A program made the position numbers and the translations under genes. The notes below the pieces were generated by a model. The model searched no databases. It was not told the origin of the DNA and was given only the letters and a program-made list of their open reading frames with translations. Below are positions 39,001 through 47,669 of a stretch of DNA of 64,000 nucleotides, in pieces. The DNA is from Reticulitermes lucifugus. Taxonomy: Eukaryota > Arthropoda > Insecta > Blattodea > Rhinotermitidae. The stretch is taken from positions 1,552-65,551 of the forward strand of contig JAKCWW010000505.1 in NCBI GenBank assembly GCA_026260175.1. The letters are read 5' to 3'. The stretch's first letter is position 1. Each line of letters starts with the position of its first letter.

Positions 39001-42000
39001 GAATTCTTCACATTCCCAAAGTTTTATCTTTGGTAAGGGTGAAGGTCTGTGCAAGTGAATATAAAAACCTGGACGTATGTAACTGGGGATTGAATTCAGA
39101 GGCCTCTGAAGAAGAGTCAGGTGTGTTACTCTGAGACTGAAAGGCTCCCTTCTTGTGTAGTGTTGCTAGGGCAATCAAATCAAGAAGGATGAGATAAGGG
39201 GGCACCCAGAATGCAAGATTGGGAAAAAAGAAATACATACAAAATTTTGGTTGAGAGACATCAAAGGAATAAACCAGTTACAAAACTTAGCTTGAAACTT
39301 AGAGAAATGTGGCGCAAAAATGGGGACTGGATTAATGGACTTAGGATAAGGGTACAGTACCAGGTTCCTGTGAATAGTGAGATGAAACATAAAAAATGAA
39401 ATTTGCTTGCACACCACACTCTTGAAGTGCCCCAACAGACAAAAATCTGGGAGGCTAAGGTCTGGAGATCTGGATGACCAAGGTTTTGTACCACCACGAC
39501 TGTTCTGTTGACCAGGAAAATGATGAGTGAGGTACATTTCACATACATTCCAGGATGTGCACTGATGCAGAGAGTGATCATTTTGAATATTTATTTAATT
39601 TCAGCAAAAAAACACCTTGCATTAGTACTTGTACGACTATTTTTATTTTTAACATTCAGTTAATGGTTAATCCACAACCACTGAGAATCGGATTTATGCA
39701 TGTATCACATTTGAGACTGGTAATGATATGAGGAATCAGATAATGAATATAAAACACATGGTTGTGAATCAACCCCGTATGTGCAAGTTTGGAGGTTTTT
39801 ACAGCAGTGTAATCGAAGATTCCCATCTTCTGGGATACAAAGCTGCATCACTGAGCAAGTGGTTACTGACAATTTGAAGGAACATGTTGGGAACCACTTA
39901 CCCAGCAACACAGCATCACATCCTTGCAGACTAGAATTTTCAATCCTGTGTGTGCTCAGCAGTGCCACAATCATACAAAGTACTTTATGTTCAATACTTT
40001 TTGCTCTTATGTTGGACACAAAGACATCTTTTGAATAATTCAAGTATGCTCTTTTAAATCCTTTTCTCCATCGCTTTTGTTAGCACAAAATGTCTTTAAT
40101 GTGTAAATAATGGGGAAGAATACAATTCAAGTTAAATTTTACTTTTTTTAGAAGTAGCATAAATGTGACAGCCACAGTGATGTGAAGGTGGGCAGTGATA
40201 GTGTTGTGTGTATAGTAACTTGTTACAAGCTGGATGGTCTGCTGATCAAATCCCAGTGGGGGTATGATTTTCCACACCTGTCCAGACCAGCCCTGGGGCC
40301 CACCCAGCCTCCTATAGAATGCGTACCATATCATTCCTGGGAGTAAAGCAGCCAGGGTGTGGTGTTACCATCCACCCCCACCTAGCACCAACATTTAAGA
40401 ACAAGTACTTCTACTCCTCCTCTCTGCTTTCATGGCAGGTTATAGGGTGAACTTTACTTTTAACAGTGCTGTAAAGTATAAGTTCGCACTAATGCAAGTT
40501 CCACAGAAACACGTCACTAGTGTGCCCCACATTATTGAAGCCTTTTTAGAAGAGGGCTCAGAATTTCTTCCCAGATCCAAAAACCTACCACATGAATAAA
40601 AGCTGAATATTTTTATGGACATAATTTCAAAATGTATCGCTTCACACAACTATTTGTATCTTTAACTGTTTATAGCATCTTCTCACCACAGTTTAATTTT
40701 AGCTTTGGCCTCACACTTTAGGCCTGAAATTCATCCACAAAATATTGAAAAATTCAGTTCCTACATAATGGAAAACATGGTCTCTCCAGTACAAATACCA
40801 ATCAGTTACCGCCATTTAATAAAATAATTGCCGTTTATTCTCCGAATCACACAGAATACACACATGCACTTATGGGGGGGGAAAAAAAATGCAGCAGCCT
40901 TTTAATGGTAAAGCCAAAGGCACATATAACAATGGCTAATGATTCACAGGTTTTCTGTATCCTCTTCATTTAGGTAGTTGGCTAACTCTCTGGACTGATC
41001 ATAAGGGAAAGAAAACAAGAGTGGAGGGGGTGGGGGTGGGGAAGGTTCTGAACCAGCAATTCCAGTGTTCAGCTGGTCTAAAGCATCATACCTAGGACTG
41101 GCATTTGTAGCATGATCATGTTGAATTAATTCAGAAAACAACCACACACACACACACCGTATATCTGAAATGTTTTACGTACCTGTTGACCAACTCTCCT
41201 GTTCTTTGACGGTCAAAAAAAGCAATATCTTGTTTCATGATGGATTTAAACAACTCCTGCTTCAACTGGGTTGCAACCTTCTCACCTATGCATGACAAAA
41301 TGTAGATGTACATGAAAGTGAAGCAAGCCTGTATAAAAGGAAGTTAAGGTGTAATATTAATCTTAATGTTTAAAGCACACACACACATACACACAGACGC
41401 AACAATTTCATGCTTTACGCATAACTGAATCTTCTTATGATATATGTGAAAACCAAAATTGATCTCAGCTGCATATAAACTATGGATAAGAACTGCTATG
41501 GTCTCACTAAATGATAACAAACACAAACCAATAAATACTCTGAAATGGACAATTGATTCTTGGGTTATTTAATGTCAGTGTTCCAAATGATGAGGTTATG
41601 AATGAAGAGGGTGAATGATCTTAAAAGTAGATATGCATTTAGGAGGTGGCAGTCATTGTTTATATAAAGATACATCTCAGCTTTCACTTCCAGAGATTGA
41701 AGAAAACAACAAGAATCAGAGTCGTAACAGCCAATGGTCAAGATCTGAAATTGCCACCTCTTGAATACAAGCTTCATGGTTCATAATGATTGATTAAGTT
41801 GAAATGTAGAAGGAAAGAGTCAAATTCTTACATTAATTGCAGTGTTCTGATGACGGTACGTTACAATTCGGGTAACAGAGTTTCTGGAATCTGTACATCA
41901 AGTATTTTGAACAGAACATATGTTTGGAACCTGTTATCTGTTTCTGACCTCTCGTAAAAATATGGGAAGAAAATTAGCCAGGTCTGTTATAAAGTACTTA

Positions 42001-42232
42001 TCTGACTCTTTTAGTAGGCACCTTTCCACTTGAGGAGAGAATCATCCAGTTCCAAAATGTTGTGCTCTGTTTGGAATATTATACAATGGACACAACCCAG
42101 AAACCCAGGTATACTAAGTGAAGTTCTCAGGTTATTTATTGACTTTTTCAAACTGAATAGGCTAGAATGGTGTTGAATGAGAGAATAATTGTGAAAGATG
42201 AATTGGGGAAATAAATGTAAGAAAGCAGTCAT

Positions 42233-42266
<34 letters not shown>

Positions 42267-45200
42267 GGTATTATTCCAGCATTTCATTACAGACACAGAG
42301 AAAACCACACGTCTCTAAAGCCAAGAATCAAACAAGGGACTTCACAAATATAGAGAAAATGTGTGAATCACTTATTTGCTTGGTAAGAATTATATTTGTC
42401 ACAAAGCTGTGTGTTAATCAGATTATTTAGCTTACACCTGTCTGTACAATATGCGGCATCTCAACCAGAAAAAACATTTCTGCACAGTTAAGGTGGGCTG
42501 CAGATCTCACCTGTGCTACATACATGTAGATCAGACGGAGGACCGGCAATTTCACTTGTTGTGTGAATAATGTACTACTGCCATCTCGTGCAAACTTGGC
42601 CACCACATTAATTACACTTCCCAGAACCTGGGGTATCTCAATATTCAACACTGCAACTGCCAATGCCCCCTGCAAAATAAATCTGTATCATTAAAGTAAA
42701 ACACCAACACAGTGAAACATCATTATAACAAATCAACAGCTGAGAGTATAAGGAATGCTGCCTTCTGGACTGTGTCACTGTGTAATATGGTAGAAATACA
42801 TCAACATTTCAGGAGATCTGACTGTCTCCATTGTCAAGGTACACTTCTACGAGAGTACATCGTGTTATCTCAGATATTCATTACTGTCAGAAATTAAGAT
42901 CTCAATCCAACAGATTAATAAATGAAAATTGCTACAAAATAATGTCACAAACATGGCAAATAAACATTTTGTACAAATTATGTGTGTGAAACTAATGCCA
43001 TTATATTTGCACAGACCACGACTTCACTACTGAAATCGTATCAGTACGATGCATCCTGTATTGATGATGACATTCCTCGTTATGTAGGGGTGAAGGCAAA
43101 AGTAAAGTTGTCGCTGCATATTCAATGAAGGCATATGGGGGAATGGAGCTCCTGTTCCACTCATCCTTAACTCAGGACTAGAAGGTGGTGGACAGTTTCA
43201 AACCCTGGAAACTTTACCGCTCAGGGTAAGAGCCCCCACCATGATGACGAGTGGGCCCCAGAGATAGTCTGGAAGGTTTGAAGAAGGTAGAAATCTCTTG
43301 CCTCTGCTGGGGATCAAATCATGACTCATCAGTTGTCCAGCCTGCAGCCTGGTCACTATACTGACTATGCTACCCCAGATCACTACCTCATTATGTAATA
43401 TCATAAATCATACCAGGGAGGTCCACATACTGTATTTTGTTGAGCACTTTCTTTACAGACACTTCTAATTTATATTACTACCTGAATGTAAGAGACCATA
43501 TTTCATGATGGTATAAAGAAGATTGAAAATTACTGTTTTATGCATACAAGTATTTCTTGACCTTTAGTATTCTGGAAAATCAACGAGACAATAACAATAT
43601 ACGAAATTTAAAAAAAATAAGCATTTTCAAAATGTATTCTTTGCCTAATTTAATCACAGATTTTTTTGTATTTCTTATTGCTCTTCTCATCCTTGTATTA
43701 AACACTGATATTTTTCATTAACTGATAACATAAGATACATACAAAATTTATAAAAGTAAACTGGTCAGTGGCTTTTGCATGTCTGAGCTTTTTAAACCAG
43801 TTCTGATAAAGTCAGGTTTGCTCAACATTGAGTTAAACCATAGTTAGAATTACATACATATATATATTTTATATACAATAAACATACTGCAATTGCTGCC
43901 AAAAGATACCATATGTGAGGCCATAGGAGAGCAAAAAATTTACTCCAATCAAACTTGGCATCTTCCTCAACATTTTCTTCAGATTTCAGTCCTGCTAGTC
44001 TTGACGTCTGCGCTGCTTGACAAGATACCAGTATACTACCGGAACATATCTTCACACCACACACTGTTCCAACCCCTATGCATAACTTGTACAAGAGACA
44101 ATGTGATTTCCTGGATTGCTCTGTGGGTAATGGATGCTGTTTGCTAGAATGGTACAACTTCTGTCTGTCCACTTTCACATTTTCCTTCACAATCCTTAGG
44201 GTGGCAGGGAGTGGTTTATTGCAAAACAGATCTGCAGCATATCTACAATAATAATTTAAATCATAATTAGTAACAATCACATTTCTAATGCAACATTTTG
44301 AGACAGCAATACAATAGAAATTTATTGCAAGGTCTCAAAAATGTACTTTGACTCACATTGACAAATCATCCTGGCCTGTAAGTAGAAAACCTGTATCTAC
44401 ACCCTAATTACACAGGAACTGAATCCAAAATTATATGTCTAATACAGTCACATTCAGGACTCAACAAATGTTGACTCATTTCAACAGTCAGACAAACATT
44501 GTATTTACCAGACATTTCTCCACAAGAGCAAATCCACAGCTCCATGCCATTTTAATCATTTAACATAGCCTGCTTACTAAACACATAACATACATGACAT
44601 AAAATACTGTCCCATATACTATGAAATATATACACATGATATGGTGTACTGTTTGACATCTGGTAGGTGGGAGAACACTGTGGGAGAGAATACCAACAAA
44701 TAATTTCATAGATTCTTTTTAGCTCATCAGAGTTGGTTTTCCATTCACCATGGATCAGCAGACTAGTGGCTTTTTTTGAGTCCTGATTATATTATTTACA
44801 ACACTTCAGTTACTGTAAATGAATACAACATGCTATCCAGTAGTCCGTTGCTAACTTTAAAGTTTATTTGTAACTCCTCAGACCTGACATAACCTAATCT
44901 AACATACGAAACTTTCCCAGGTTGTCACAACTGACCAATCATAATAATAACAGCAAAGAGTACCAACTTCAGACTAACACAGGATTAATGTTAACCTCTT
45001 TAACCATGTCATGAACTACTATCTCCAAAATGCCAGTGTGCGGCAGAATGCTACGAGGTTAGAGGGAAACGAAAGAATAATTTGGTTATGTCTGGATCAC
45101 ACACACAATATTCCATTAATATTCACAACACCGCAATACAACCTTCTCCTACCTTGAAGCAAATCTCAGGAAATAACAAAAGTGTATGGTTTCTTTACTA

Positions 45201-45709
45201 TCAAACAACCAAAGAAAGTGTAATTACGTTGCAGGTTCACCATACGCTAGGCTGATATCACAAAAGTAAGTGAAATATAAGCAGAAGATGAATATGCGTA
45301 AAACGTAATAATCGAGAAAATTGTAGCACTTCATACTTTCACACAATAATAGCTACACGATCCGCAAACTGTGAACAATAGTGTTACTTATATTACGCCG
45401 TCATTTCTTGGATGTCGAAGATGTGTAACTATGAACATAATTATAGAAAGTATATATCTTACACGCCTACATAATATGTTTCTTTGTATTTATTTAGAGA
45501 CGCTGTCAGTATTTAGAACGTGGATGAATTAAAATGATTATGGTGTATTGGTGGAATGATAGTGACAGAGGAAAATCTAAGTACTCAGAAAAAGAGATTT
45601 ATGATAGGCAAAGTGGCACTTGAACACGTTTCCCTGTTAAATTTTCAATAGCTTACCTGTTAAATCCACCACCTGTTGGCTGGCATAATTTCAGAAATTT
45701 CCACATCAT
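23982..45709 (-). CDS. ABCB8: ABCB8-like mitochondrial half ABC transporter, complete, 14 coding exons
   Basis: Joined coding exons, 5' to 3' on the minus strand: 45709-45657, 44242-43888, 42669-42511, 41328-41183, 38274-38199, 38099-37959, 35958-35800, 32986-32783, 32080-31961, 31248-31145, 28944-28770, 27269-27091, 25274-25127, 24080-23982. They total 2118 nt (705 residues plus stop), and every phase closes. Order: basic N-terminus suited to mitochondrial import; membrane domain about residues 120-430 ([19 protein letters not shown] coupling region, [11 protein letters not shown]); nucleotide-binding domain from about 440. Motifs: Walker [10 protein letters not shown] (491), Q-loop FINQEP (Q540), signature VSGGQ (597), Walker B ILILDEAT (D620), H-loop VIAHR (H652). 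ABCB8 is the ATP-binding subunit of the mitochondrial ATP-sensitive potassium channel and is linked to mitochondrial iron handling in mammals. [16 protein letters not shown] and LDPSWLRG point to ABCB8 rather than ABCB7 or ABCB10. Length is close to the usual 700-735. Confidence 0.95.
24330..24600 (+). mobile_element. Decayed RT fragment, second family
   Basis: Shifting plus frames give [17 protein letters not shown], then [20 protein letters not shown]. These match the RT thumb region (Y-L-G, then L-Y-G-S-E-T-W). Several frameshifts and stops. Related to 34400-34960. Confidence 0.6.
24665..24870. mobile_element. Foldback element, family F
   Basis: Left arm ATATGGGATGTGATGCCACAG..GGTAGAGAGGTATAAG; right arm GTGTCTCATTCCAGAAGGCC. 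Decayed arms; the centre includes CCCCGAAGGTGGAGGCAG. Confidence 0.5.
24925..25030 (+). mobile_element. Foldback family F, one-arm fragment
   Basis: Translates as [20 protein letters not shown], a phrase found in many insect hypothetical proteins that derive from this repeat. Lies about 100 bp downstream of ABCB8 exon 13 and inside its last intron. Confidence 0.6.
25127..25274 (-). CDS. ABCB8: ABCB8 coding exon 13
   Basis: Encodes [18 protein letters not shown] through the H-loop [17 protein letters not shown] to NGIIVE. Acceptor CTTTTAG; donor GTAAGG. Confidence 0.95.
26745..26935. mobile_element. Foldback element, family F
   Basis: Left arm ATTATGGTCCACCAGGATG..GATAGATAGTTAATAATG; right arm GTTCCTCCAAAATGTTGGTAC..CTATAGAGAGTCATATC. 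In ABCB8 intron 12. Confidence 0.65.
27091..27269 (-). CDS. ABCB8: ABCB8 coding exon 12
   Basis: Encodes [20 protein letters not shown], the signature [16 protein letters not shown] and Walker B ILILDEAT. Acceptor ATTGTAG; donor GTACTG, phase 2. Confidence 0.95.
27300..28765. other. ABCB8 intron 11, no feature recognised
   Basis: Open frames at 27352-27618 and 28140-28469 have no recognisable domain. The segment 27340-28050 could be a decayed mobile element, but I could not place it in a family. Confidence 0.3.
28770..28944 (-). CDS. ABCB8: ABCB8 coding exon 11
   Basis: Encodes [32 protein letters not shown]-loop INQEPVLF and [17 protein letters not shown]. Acceptor GCTTCAG; donor GTACTA. 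Confidence 0.95.
29262..29470 (-). mobile_element. SINE, family B
   Basis: The minus strand contains CTGAGGTTTTTCATAGTTTTTC, CATTCCTGCCAGGCATATGCC and AAGATAATACCTCAAATTAAG, the same body as 9898-10150 and 32298-32530. A further SINE-like tract with ACTTTTCCAACACAATCCCAC on the minus strand follows to about 29690. Confidence 0.6.
29865..29990. mobile_element. Foldback family F, partial
   Basis: Head GATGAGGTTTTTACAGCCAT, then GTGGTCTTCTGGATTGTGG, TGTAGTCAGTATGCAGTTAC; the second arm is mostly lost. Confidence 0.5.
30057..30200 (+). mobile_element. SINE, family C
   Basis: B-box-like GGTTCAAACCC, then GTGGATAAAGTGGCACTGGG, CAGGTACTTAGGTTTTCC and CATTCCACACATGCTCC. The same family is present in opposite orientation at 52100-52350. 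Confidence 0.65.
30920..31100. mobile_element. Foldback element, family F
   Basis: Contains AAATTACCAACGTTTCGGAGG on one side and TCTTCCAAAACACTGTAAATT..CACATCCCAGAGGACAG on the other. The first block on the minus strand is CTCCGAAACGTTGGTAAT, the least decayed GAAACGTTGG block of the family in this window. Ends 45 bp before the exon 10 donor. Confidence 0.6.
31145..31248 (-). CDS. ABCB8: ABCB8 coding exon 10 (Walker A)
   Basis: Encodes [34 protein letters not shown]. The acceptor is CTGAACAG, chosen because it keeps phase 0 with exon 9. A second AG 12 bp upstream would shift the frame. Donor GTATGT, phase 2. Confidence 0.9.
31660..31905. mobile_element. Foldback element, family F, with long arms
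   Basis: Left arm GTTCTTGTGGTGGTCCTCTGG..GTAGTTTGATAGGTGGTTAC; right arm AATGTTGAGAACCATCCACC..CATAATCCAGAAGATCAC. Lies in ABCB8 intron 9, 55 bp from exon 9. Confidence 0.65.
31961..32080 (-). CDS. ABCB8: ABCB8 coding exon 9
   Basis: Encodes [20 protein letters not shown], then [20 protein letters not shown]: the linker and first strand of the nucleotide-binding domain with the A-loop Y in FAYPTRP. Acceptor GTTTCAG; donor GTGAGT. Confidence 0.93.
32298..32530 (+). mobile_element. SINE, family B
   Basis: Body words CTGACTGAGGGCTTCTGTGG, GTCAGTCCTTATAATGCAGG and AATAATACCTCAATTTGTCC. The A-box-like head is weak. Confidence 0.5.
32783..32986 (-). CDS. ABCB8: ABCB8 coding exon 8
   Basis: Encodes [40 protein letters not shown] and [16 protein letters not shown]: the last membrane helices. 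The donor is GTAAGT. Confidence 0.95.
33065..33800 (+). mobile_element. Pogo/Tigger-like DNA transposon relic
   Basis: The left part carries the alternating GTGCGCTTCACCTAGTGCTG / TTTTGCTATAGCGCTC pattern. A similar TTAGTGCTGTTTCATTTAGTG pattern lies at 33750-33780. A short frame from 33427 reads [20 protein letters not shown], like the basic N-terminus of Tigger-type proteins. The remainder is decayed. Confidence 0.5.
33895..33975 (-). mobile_element. Dispersed repeat fragment (DITQRRVV type)
   Basis: The minus frame reads [20 protein letters not shown], a phrase repeated in many insect predicted proteins that come from a mobile element. Only about 25 codons. Confidence 0.55.
34147..34365 (+). 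repeat. Dispersed repeat with a GACAGAC core
   Basis: Starts GTCTTCATGTAACGTGTCTG and continues through CATGGAAATCTGTCCAGTGG to GGACAGACATGACGAA. Matches the tail of 9028-9640. Confidence 0.6.
34400..34960 (+). mobile_element. Decayed RT fragment, second family
   Basis: The frame reads [20 protein letters not shown], like the RT thumb (x-Y-L-G-x-x-I-S-Y). After a family F fragment (34605-34676), decayed sequence resembling the C-terminal tail follows. Related to 24330-24600. Confidence 0.5.
34605..34676 (+). mobile_element. Foldback family F head fragment
   Basis: TCGGTGAGATTTCAGGTTCTC, CACAGCTGTCTG: the same head (VRFQVLTAV in translation) as 24925-25030, nested in the RT relic. Confidence 0.5.
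35121..35225. repeat. Short tandem repeat, three units of about 35 bp
   Basis: Units recur as TCTGACTCAGCCAGTCTTCC, TTGACTGGACCAGTCTTGAT and CTGACTGGGTCAGTCATGCT, each followed by TTCCA and an AT-rich spacer. Confidence 0.6.
35800..35958 (-). CDS. ABCB8: ABCB8 coding exon 7
   Basis: Encodes [34 protein letters not shown] and [13 protein letters not shown]. Acceptor TTTTAG; donor GTAATG. Confidence 0.95.
35988..36826 (-). mobile_element. Complete pogo/Tigger-like non-autonomous element with TIRs and TA duplication
   Basis: The left end CAGGTAGTTCTTGTTTTACA (35988) and the complement of the right end (CAGGTAGTTCTCGTTTTACA, ending 36826) form near-perfect 20-bp terminal inverted repeats. Both are flanked by TA (35986-35987 and 36827-36828), the target duplication expected of the Tc1/mariner/pogo group. 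Inside, a minus-strand remnant of a CENP-B type helix-turn-helix survives (36490-36257). The 839-bp length is far too short for a full transposase. It sits 30 bp upstream of ABCB8 exon 7 on the transcribed strand. Confidence 0.88.
36250..36490 (-). pseudogene. CENP-B/Tigger N-terminal DNA-binding domain remnant
   Basis: Reads [20 protein letters not shown], then [20 protein letters not shown]. This fits the psq-type helix-turn-helix of Tigger/jerky proteins (K-x-x-I-x-x-x-E-x-G, then S-T-I-x-T-I-x-x-N-x-x-x-I). The catalytic DDE domain is absent. Confidence 0.75.
37380..37447 (+). mobile_element. SINE family A, 3' fragment
   Basis: CTACTCCCCCTGTATCCCTTC, then CATGATGTGCACAGGGACA and TTACCTTTTTACCTTTAC, the family tail only. 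Confidence 0.6.
37836..37925 (+). mobile_element. RT-element 3' end fragment
   Basis: GTAATGAACTTGTGGGTACC, TCAAGAAAAACCCAGCTCC: a decayed copy of the last 90 bp seen at 20930 and 54030. It stops 34 bp before ABCB8 exon 6. Confidence 0.55.
37959..38099 (-). CDS. ABCB8: ABCB8 coding exon 6
   Basis: Encodes [40 protein letters not shown] and SRDSQAQ. Acceptor TTTACAG; donor GTATTT. Confidence 0.93.
38199..38274 (-). CDS. ABCB8: ABCB8 coding exon 5
   Basis: Encodes [25 protein letters not shown] after a split R codon. Acceptor ATCCTTAG; donor GTATGG. Too short (76 nt) to stand out as an open frame. Confidence 0.93.
38300..39400. other. ABCB8 intron 4, unassigned part
   Basis: No gene recognised. 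Short frames at 38658-38840 and 39008-39238 have no known domain. Confidence 0.35.
39405..39545 (-). mobile_element. Mariner/Tc1-like transposase relic (third catalytic D region)
   Basis: The minus frames read [20 protein letters not shown], then [19 protein letters not shown]. This corresponds to the W-P-P-R-S-P-D-L-x-P-x-D-F box of DDE transposases, with the first W-P-P eroded. No ends were found. Confidence 0.65.
39780..39935. mobile_element. Foldback element, family F, short loop
   Basis: Left arm CATCTTCTGGGATACAAAGC..GTGGTTACTGACAATTTG; right arm AACATGTTGGGAACCACTTAC..CATCACATCCTTGCAG. The two arms almost touch. Confidence 0.6.
40195..40462 (+). mobile_element. SINE, family A
   Basis: Head GCTGGATGGTCTGCTGATC with TCAAATCCCAGTGGGGG; body CCCTGGGGCCCACCCAGCCTC and GGGAGTAAAGCAGCCAGGG; tail CTTCATGGCAGGTTATAGGG, then ACTTTACTTTTAAC. 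Confidence 0.75.
41183..41328 (-). CDS. ABCB8: ABCB8 coding exon 4
   Basis: Encodes [39 protein letters not shown] and [10 protein letters not shown]. Acceptor TATACAG; donor GTACGT, phase 2. Confidence 0.95.
42236..42263. repeat. (TA)n microsatellite
   Basis: About 13 TA dinucleotides. Confidence 0.9.
42511..42669 (-). CDS. ABCB8: ABCB8 coding exon 3
   Basis: Encodes [31 protein letters not shown] and RLIYMYVAQ: first membrane helix and matrix loop. Acceptor TTTGCAG; donor GTGAGA. Confidence 0.95.
42735..42870. mobile_element. Foldback family F, decayed
   Basis: CTGCCTTCTGGACTGTGTCAC, then ATCAACATTTCAGGAGATCTG and GTCTCCATTGTCAAGGTA on the plus strand. One arm plus centre only. 65 bp upstream of ABCB8 exon 3. 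Confidence 0.45.
43105..43383 (-). mobile_element. SINE, family A
   Basis: The minus strand starts ATAGTCAGTATAGTGACCAG with a B-box-like GATTTGATCCCCAGC, and has GGGGCCCACTCGTCATC in the body. Tail CAACTTTACTTTTGCC. Confidence 0.72.
43888..44242 (-). CDS. ABCB8: ABCB8 coding exon 2
   Basis: Encodes residues 18-136. [20 protein letters not shown] continues the basic import signal. A variable linker follows, with [20 protein letters not shown] leading into the first helix. Acceptor ATTGTAG; donor GTATGT. Confidence 0.92.
44300..45640. other. ABCB8 intron 1
   Basis: No element assigned with confidence. 45545-45620 has words in common with SINE family C but in a rearranged order. Confidence 0.35.
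45657..45709 (-). CDS. ABCB8: ABCB8 coding exon 1
   Basis: ATGATG at 45709-45704 opens [17 protein letters not shown], followed by a strong donor GTAAGC. Its phase 2 end joins exon 2 to restore R-Y-A-A-D. The resulting N-terminus is basic with no acid residue for over 30 positions, which fits mitochondrial targeting. The second ATG could equally serve as start. Confidence 0.8.
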
Positions 45710-45787
45710 AAAAAATTAATTTAAGTGAAATTAATTAACACACTCTATGATAAACATAACCTCCAAAGTATTTCTGCATTACATCCA

Positions 45788-46040
45788 CTACAAACATATA
45801 TACCACAGACTGAAAACAGAGCGATCGATAAGTCGAAGCGATGCTACCAACGTTGCATTTCTGGATTTCTGTAGCTGATATTTCGCATAACTCGTTGAGC
45901 TGAATTGTCTTCGGACGTGGATATGGAAATTGATAATATTACGAGATGCAGTTGGGTGTCGGGGATGTTGGAAAAAGGGAAAGGAAGACACTTATCCGCA
46001 GTTCGGTTCCTGAAGTTTAAAATACTTCAGCATCTCTGAC
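45788..46040. promoter_or_regulatory. Likely ABCB8 promoter / 5' untranslated region
   Basis: Upstream of the ABCB8 start and locally richer in CpG than the neighbouring AT-rich DNA (for example GCGATCGATAAGTCG). The minus-strand open frame 45991-45788 has no ATG and overlaps this region, so I treat it as untranslated. Core elements could not be pinned down. Confidence 0.35.
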
Positions 46041-46064
46041 CACGTGTCATGCATAAGATCACGA

Positions 46065-46138
46065 CTTGACCATGTATCAGAGCGAACACCTCGACAGAGA
46101 TGCCATCAATATCGCGTGCAAGTCAAATGTCCCTCAGG
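46065..46138 (+). other. Candidate divergent first exon, unassigned
   Basis: ATG at about 46073 opens MYQSEHLDRDAINIACKSNV and runs to CCTCAG followed by the donor GTAAAG. It lies about 360 bp upstream of ABCB8 on the other strand. No family match. It could be the lost 5' exon of the transporter pseudogene at 50566 or a divergent noncoding transcript, but its phase 0 end does not match the pseudogene's acceptor phase. Confidence 0.25.
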
Positions 46139-46461
46139 TAAAGTGTTTTTTTCTTTGAAATTTGCACTCGTCATTGAGCTATTGTTCAGAGAATTGTTGA
46201 CTAAGTTAATCAACATTGCACTACAGACAGTTTTTTTAAAACAAAACACGTAGGTGTTAATGACGTTCCGTGCGATGAATCAACTGCAGCACTGTGTATA
46301 TGAGAAGTTGTAGGTAGCTCGATTTGATTTTCATGAAAAATACGGGTAACTGTGAACCTACACGTCGTACGCAACAAAATTAAATCACTCAGGGAACTCT
46401 TAAATTCTAAGAGGTACTGATGACAACATGTCTGTTTTAAGTATTTAATTTAATTAGAAGC

Positions 46462-46682
46462 ACCAGCCGAAATTAGTCGGTATAGCGACTCGCTACGGGC
46501 TGGACGGTCCAGGGATCGAATCCCGGTGGGGGCGANNNNNNNNNNNNNNNNNNNNNNNNNNNNNNNNNNNNNNNNNNNNNNNNNNNNNNNNNNNNNNNNN
46601 NNNNNNNNNNNNNNNNNNNNNNCTATACCTCTACTCCCCCTCTGGGCCTTCATGGCCTGTTCTAGGGAGACCTTTACCTTTA
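46462..46682 (+). mobile_element. SINE, family A, interrupted by an assembly gap
   Basis: Head CCGAAATTAGTCGGTATAGC, GGATCGAATCCCGGTGGGGG, then 87 N, then CTTCATGGCCTGTTCTAGGG and CTTTACCTTTACT. The gap replaces the conserved middle of the SINE. Confidence 0.75.
46536..46622. other. Assembly gap (87 N)
   Basis: Run of N. Open frames through it are meaningless. Confidence 1.
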
Positions 46683-47252
46683 CTAGCCGAAATAATGAAT
46701 TACTAATTATATTACTTTTAAATTGCCACAAAACATTTTTAATAGGATAGACTTTCAATATCTCTACAATACCACATATAGCCCGAAATTATGCTTCAGA
46801 TGTATTTGCAATTCTGAGCACACACAAAGATATGCGTATGTATACAGACCCACACAATTTCACTTCCACGCCACGTAGGTCTTTCACGTTTCGGAACTTA
46901 GGGTACAGGGAAAAATACTTCTTAAGAATAAAAGTAAGGCATCAAATTGACAGTTATATATTTTACCATATTTCAGCGTCTTTCACATTCTTCATGGCCA
47001 GTCGTTTACGTGTTGGACATGGCCCACTCTACCCAAGTTGGTGGCTGATCATCCCATACAAGAACACCTGGATTGTGTCCTGCATGTTCACTCTACAAAA
47101 TCTATGCTCCCCTGCGAACCAGTTGTTTGGTAGATCTTTTCAGAACGAAACATTTCATAACCTTGAAGGCAACCACTTTTCTTATTGAGTGGTCATCACT
47201 TTTTACAAATTCACGTACACAGCTATATACATTGTGTAATTGAAGGTTTAGA

Positions 47253-47254
<2 letters not shown>

Positions 47255-47296
<42 letters not shown>
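47255..47296. repeat. (TA)n microsatellite
   Basis: About 20 TA dinucleotides. Confidence 0.95.
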
Positions 47297-47299
<3 letters not shown>

Positions 47300-47465
47300 T
47301 ATATGTGTACACATATATGACATTTCTGAAGACTATTCGTGGTTTTCTTGATACATTGATAAAATGATTACAAAATTTGGACACAATCTTGCAATTTTGT
47401 GTACGTACTTACATGTAATAAAAAGCACTAGCTCTTATGTCAGCAACATTCTTCTTGGACTGTCT

Positions 47466-47512
47466 GACCCTTGAAGATGGGACTGATAGGCTGTTCCGAA
47501 ACGTGGTAAACA
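47466..47512 (+). ncRNA. Degenerate hammerhead-like motif
   Basis: CCTTGAAGA (core CTGAAGA with an extra T), then stem II GGGAC/GTTCC, then GAAACGTGGTA. Resembles the family F centre (GAAACGTTGGTAA). Probably inactive. Confidence 0.35.
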
Positions 47513-47660
47513 ATTAGCAACATACGCTGCGTAATAACTCCAAGTGCGATGGCATCATCTGCATTGCGGTGGAAGCCTGAATTCTCGCATAGTCCTTGTC
47601 AGTTTCTTTGTAGTGAAGCTACAGCCTCCAGAATCACCATGCTTCTTTACAATAGAACGT
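47497..47660 (+). repeat. Dispersed repeat fragment
   Basis: Contains CTGCGTAATAACTCCAAGTG, GATGGCATCATCTGCATTGC and GTCAGTTTCTTTGTAGTGAAG. I recognise these from repeats common in insect genomes but cannot name the family. Confidence 0.35.
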
Positions 47661-47669
47661 CGAAGACAA

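Noticed and set aside
45545-45620. Extra SINE family C copy
   Set aside because: Shared words appear in a scrambled orientation, so the call would rest on about 30 bp.
45788-45991. Open frame as ABCB8 N-terminus with an SSTSYAK-like presequence
   Set aside because: It has no ATG, only a GTG at the first position after a stop, and no donor that restores frame to exon 2. The 45709-45657 exon fits phase, donor and ATG.
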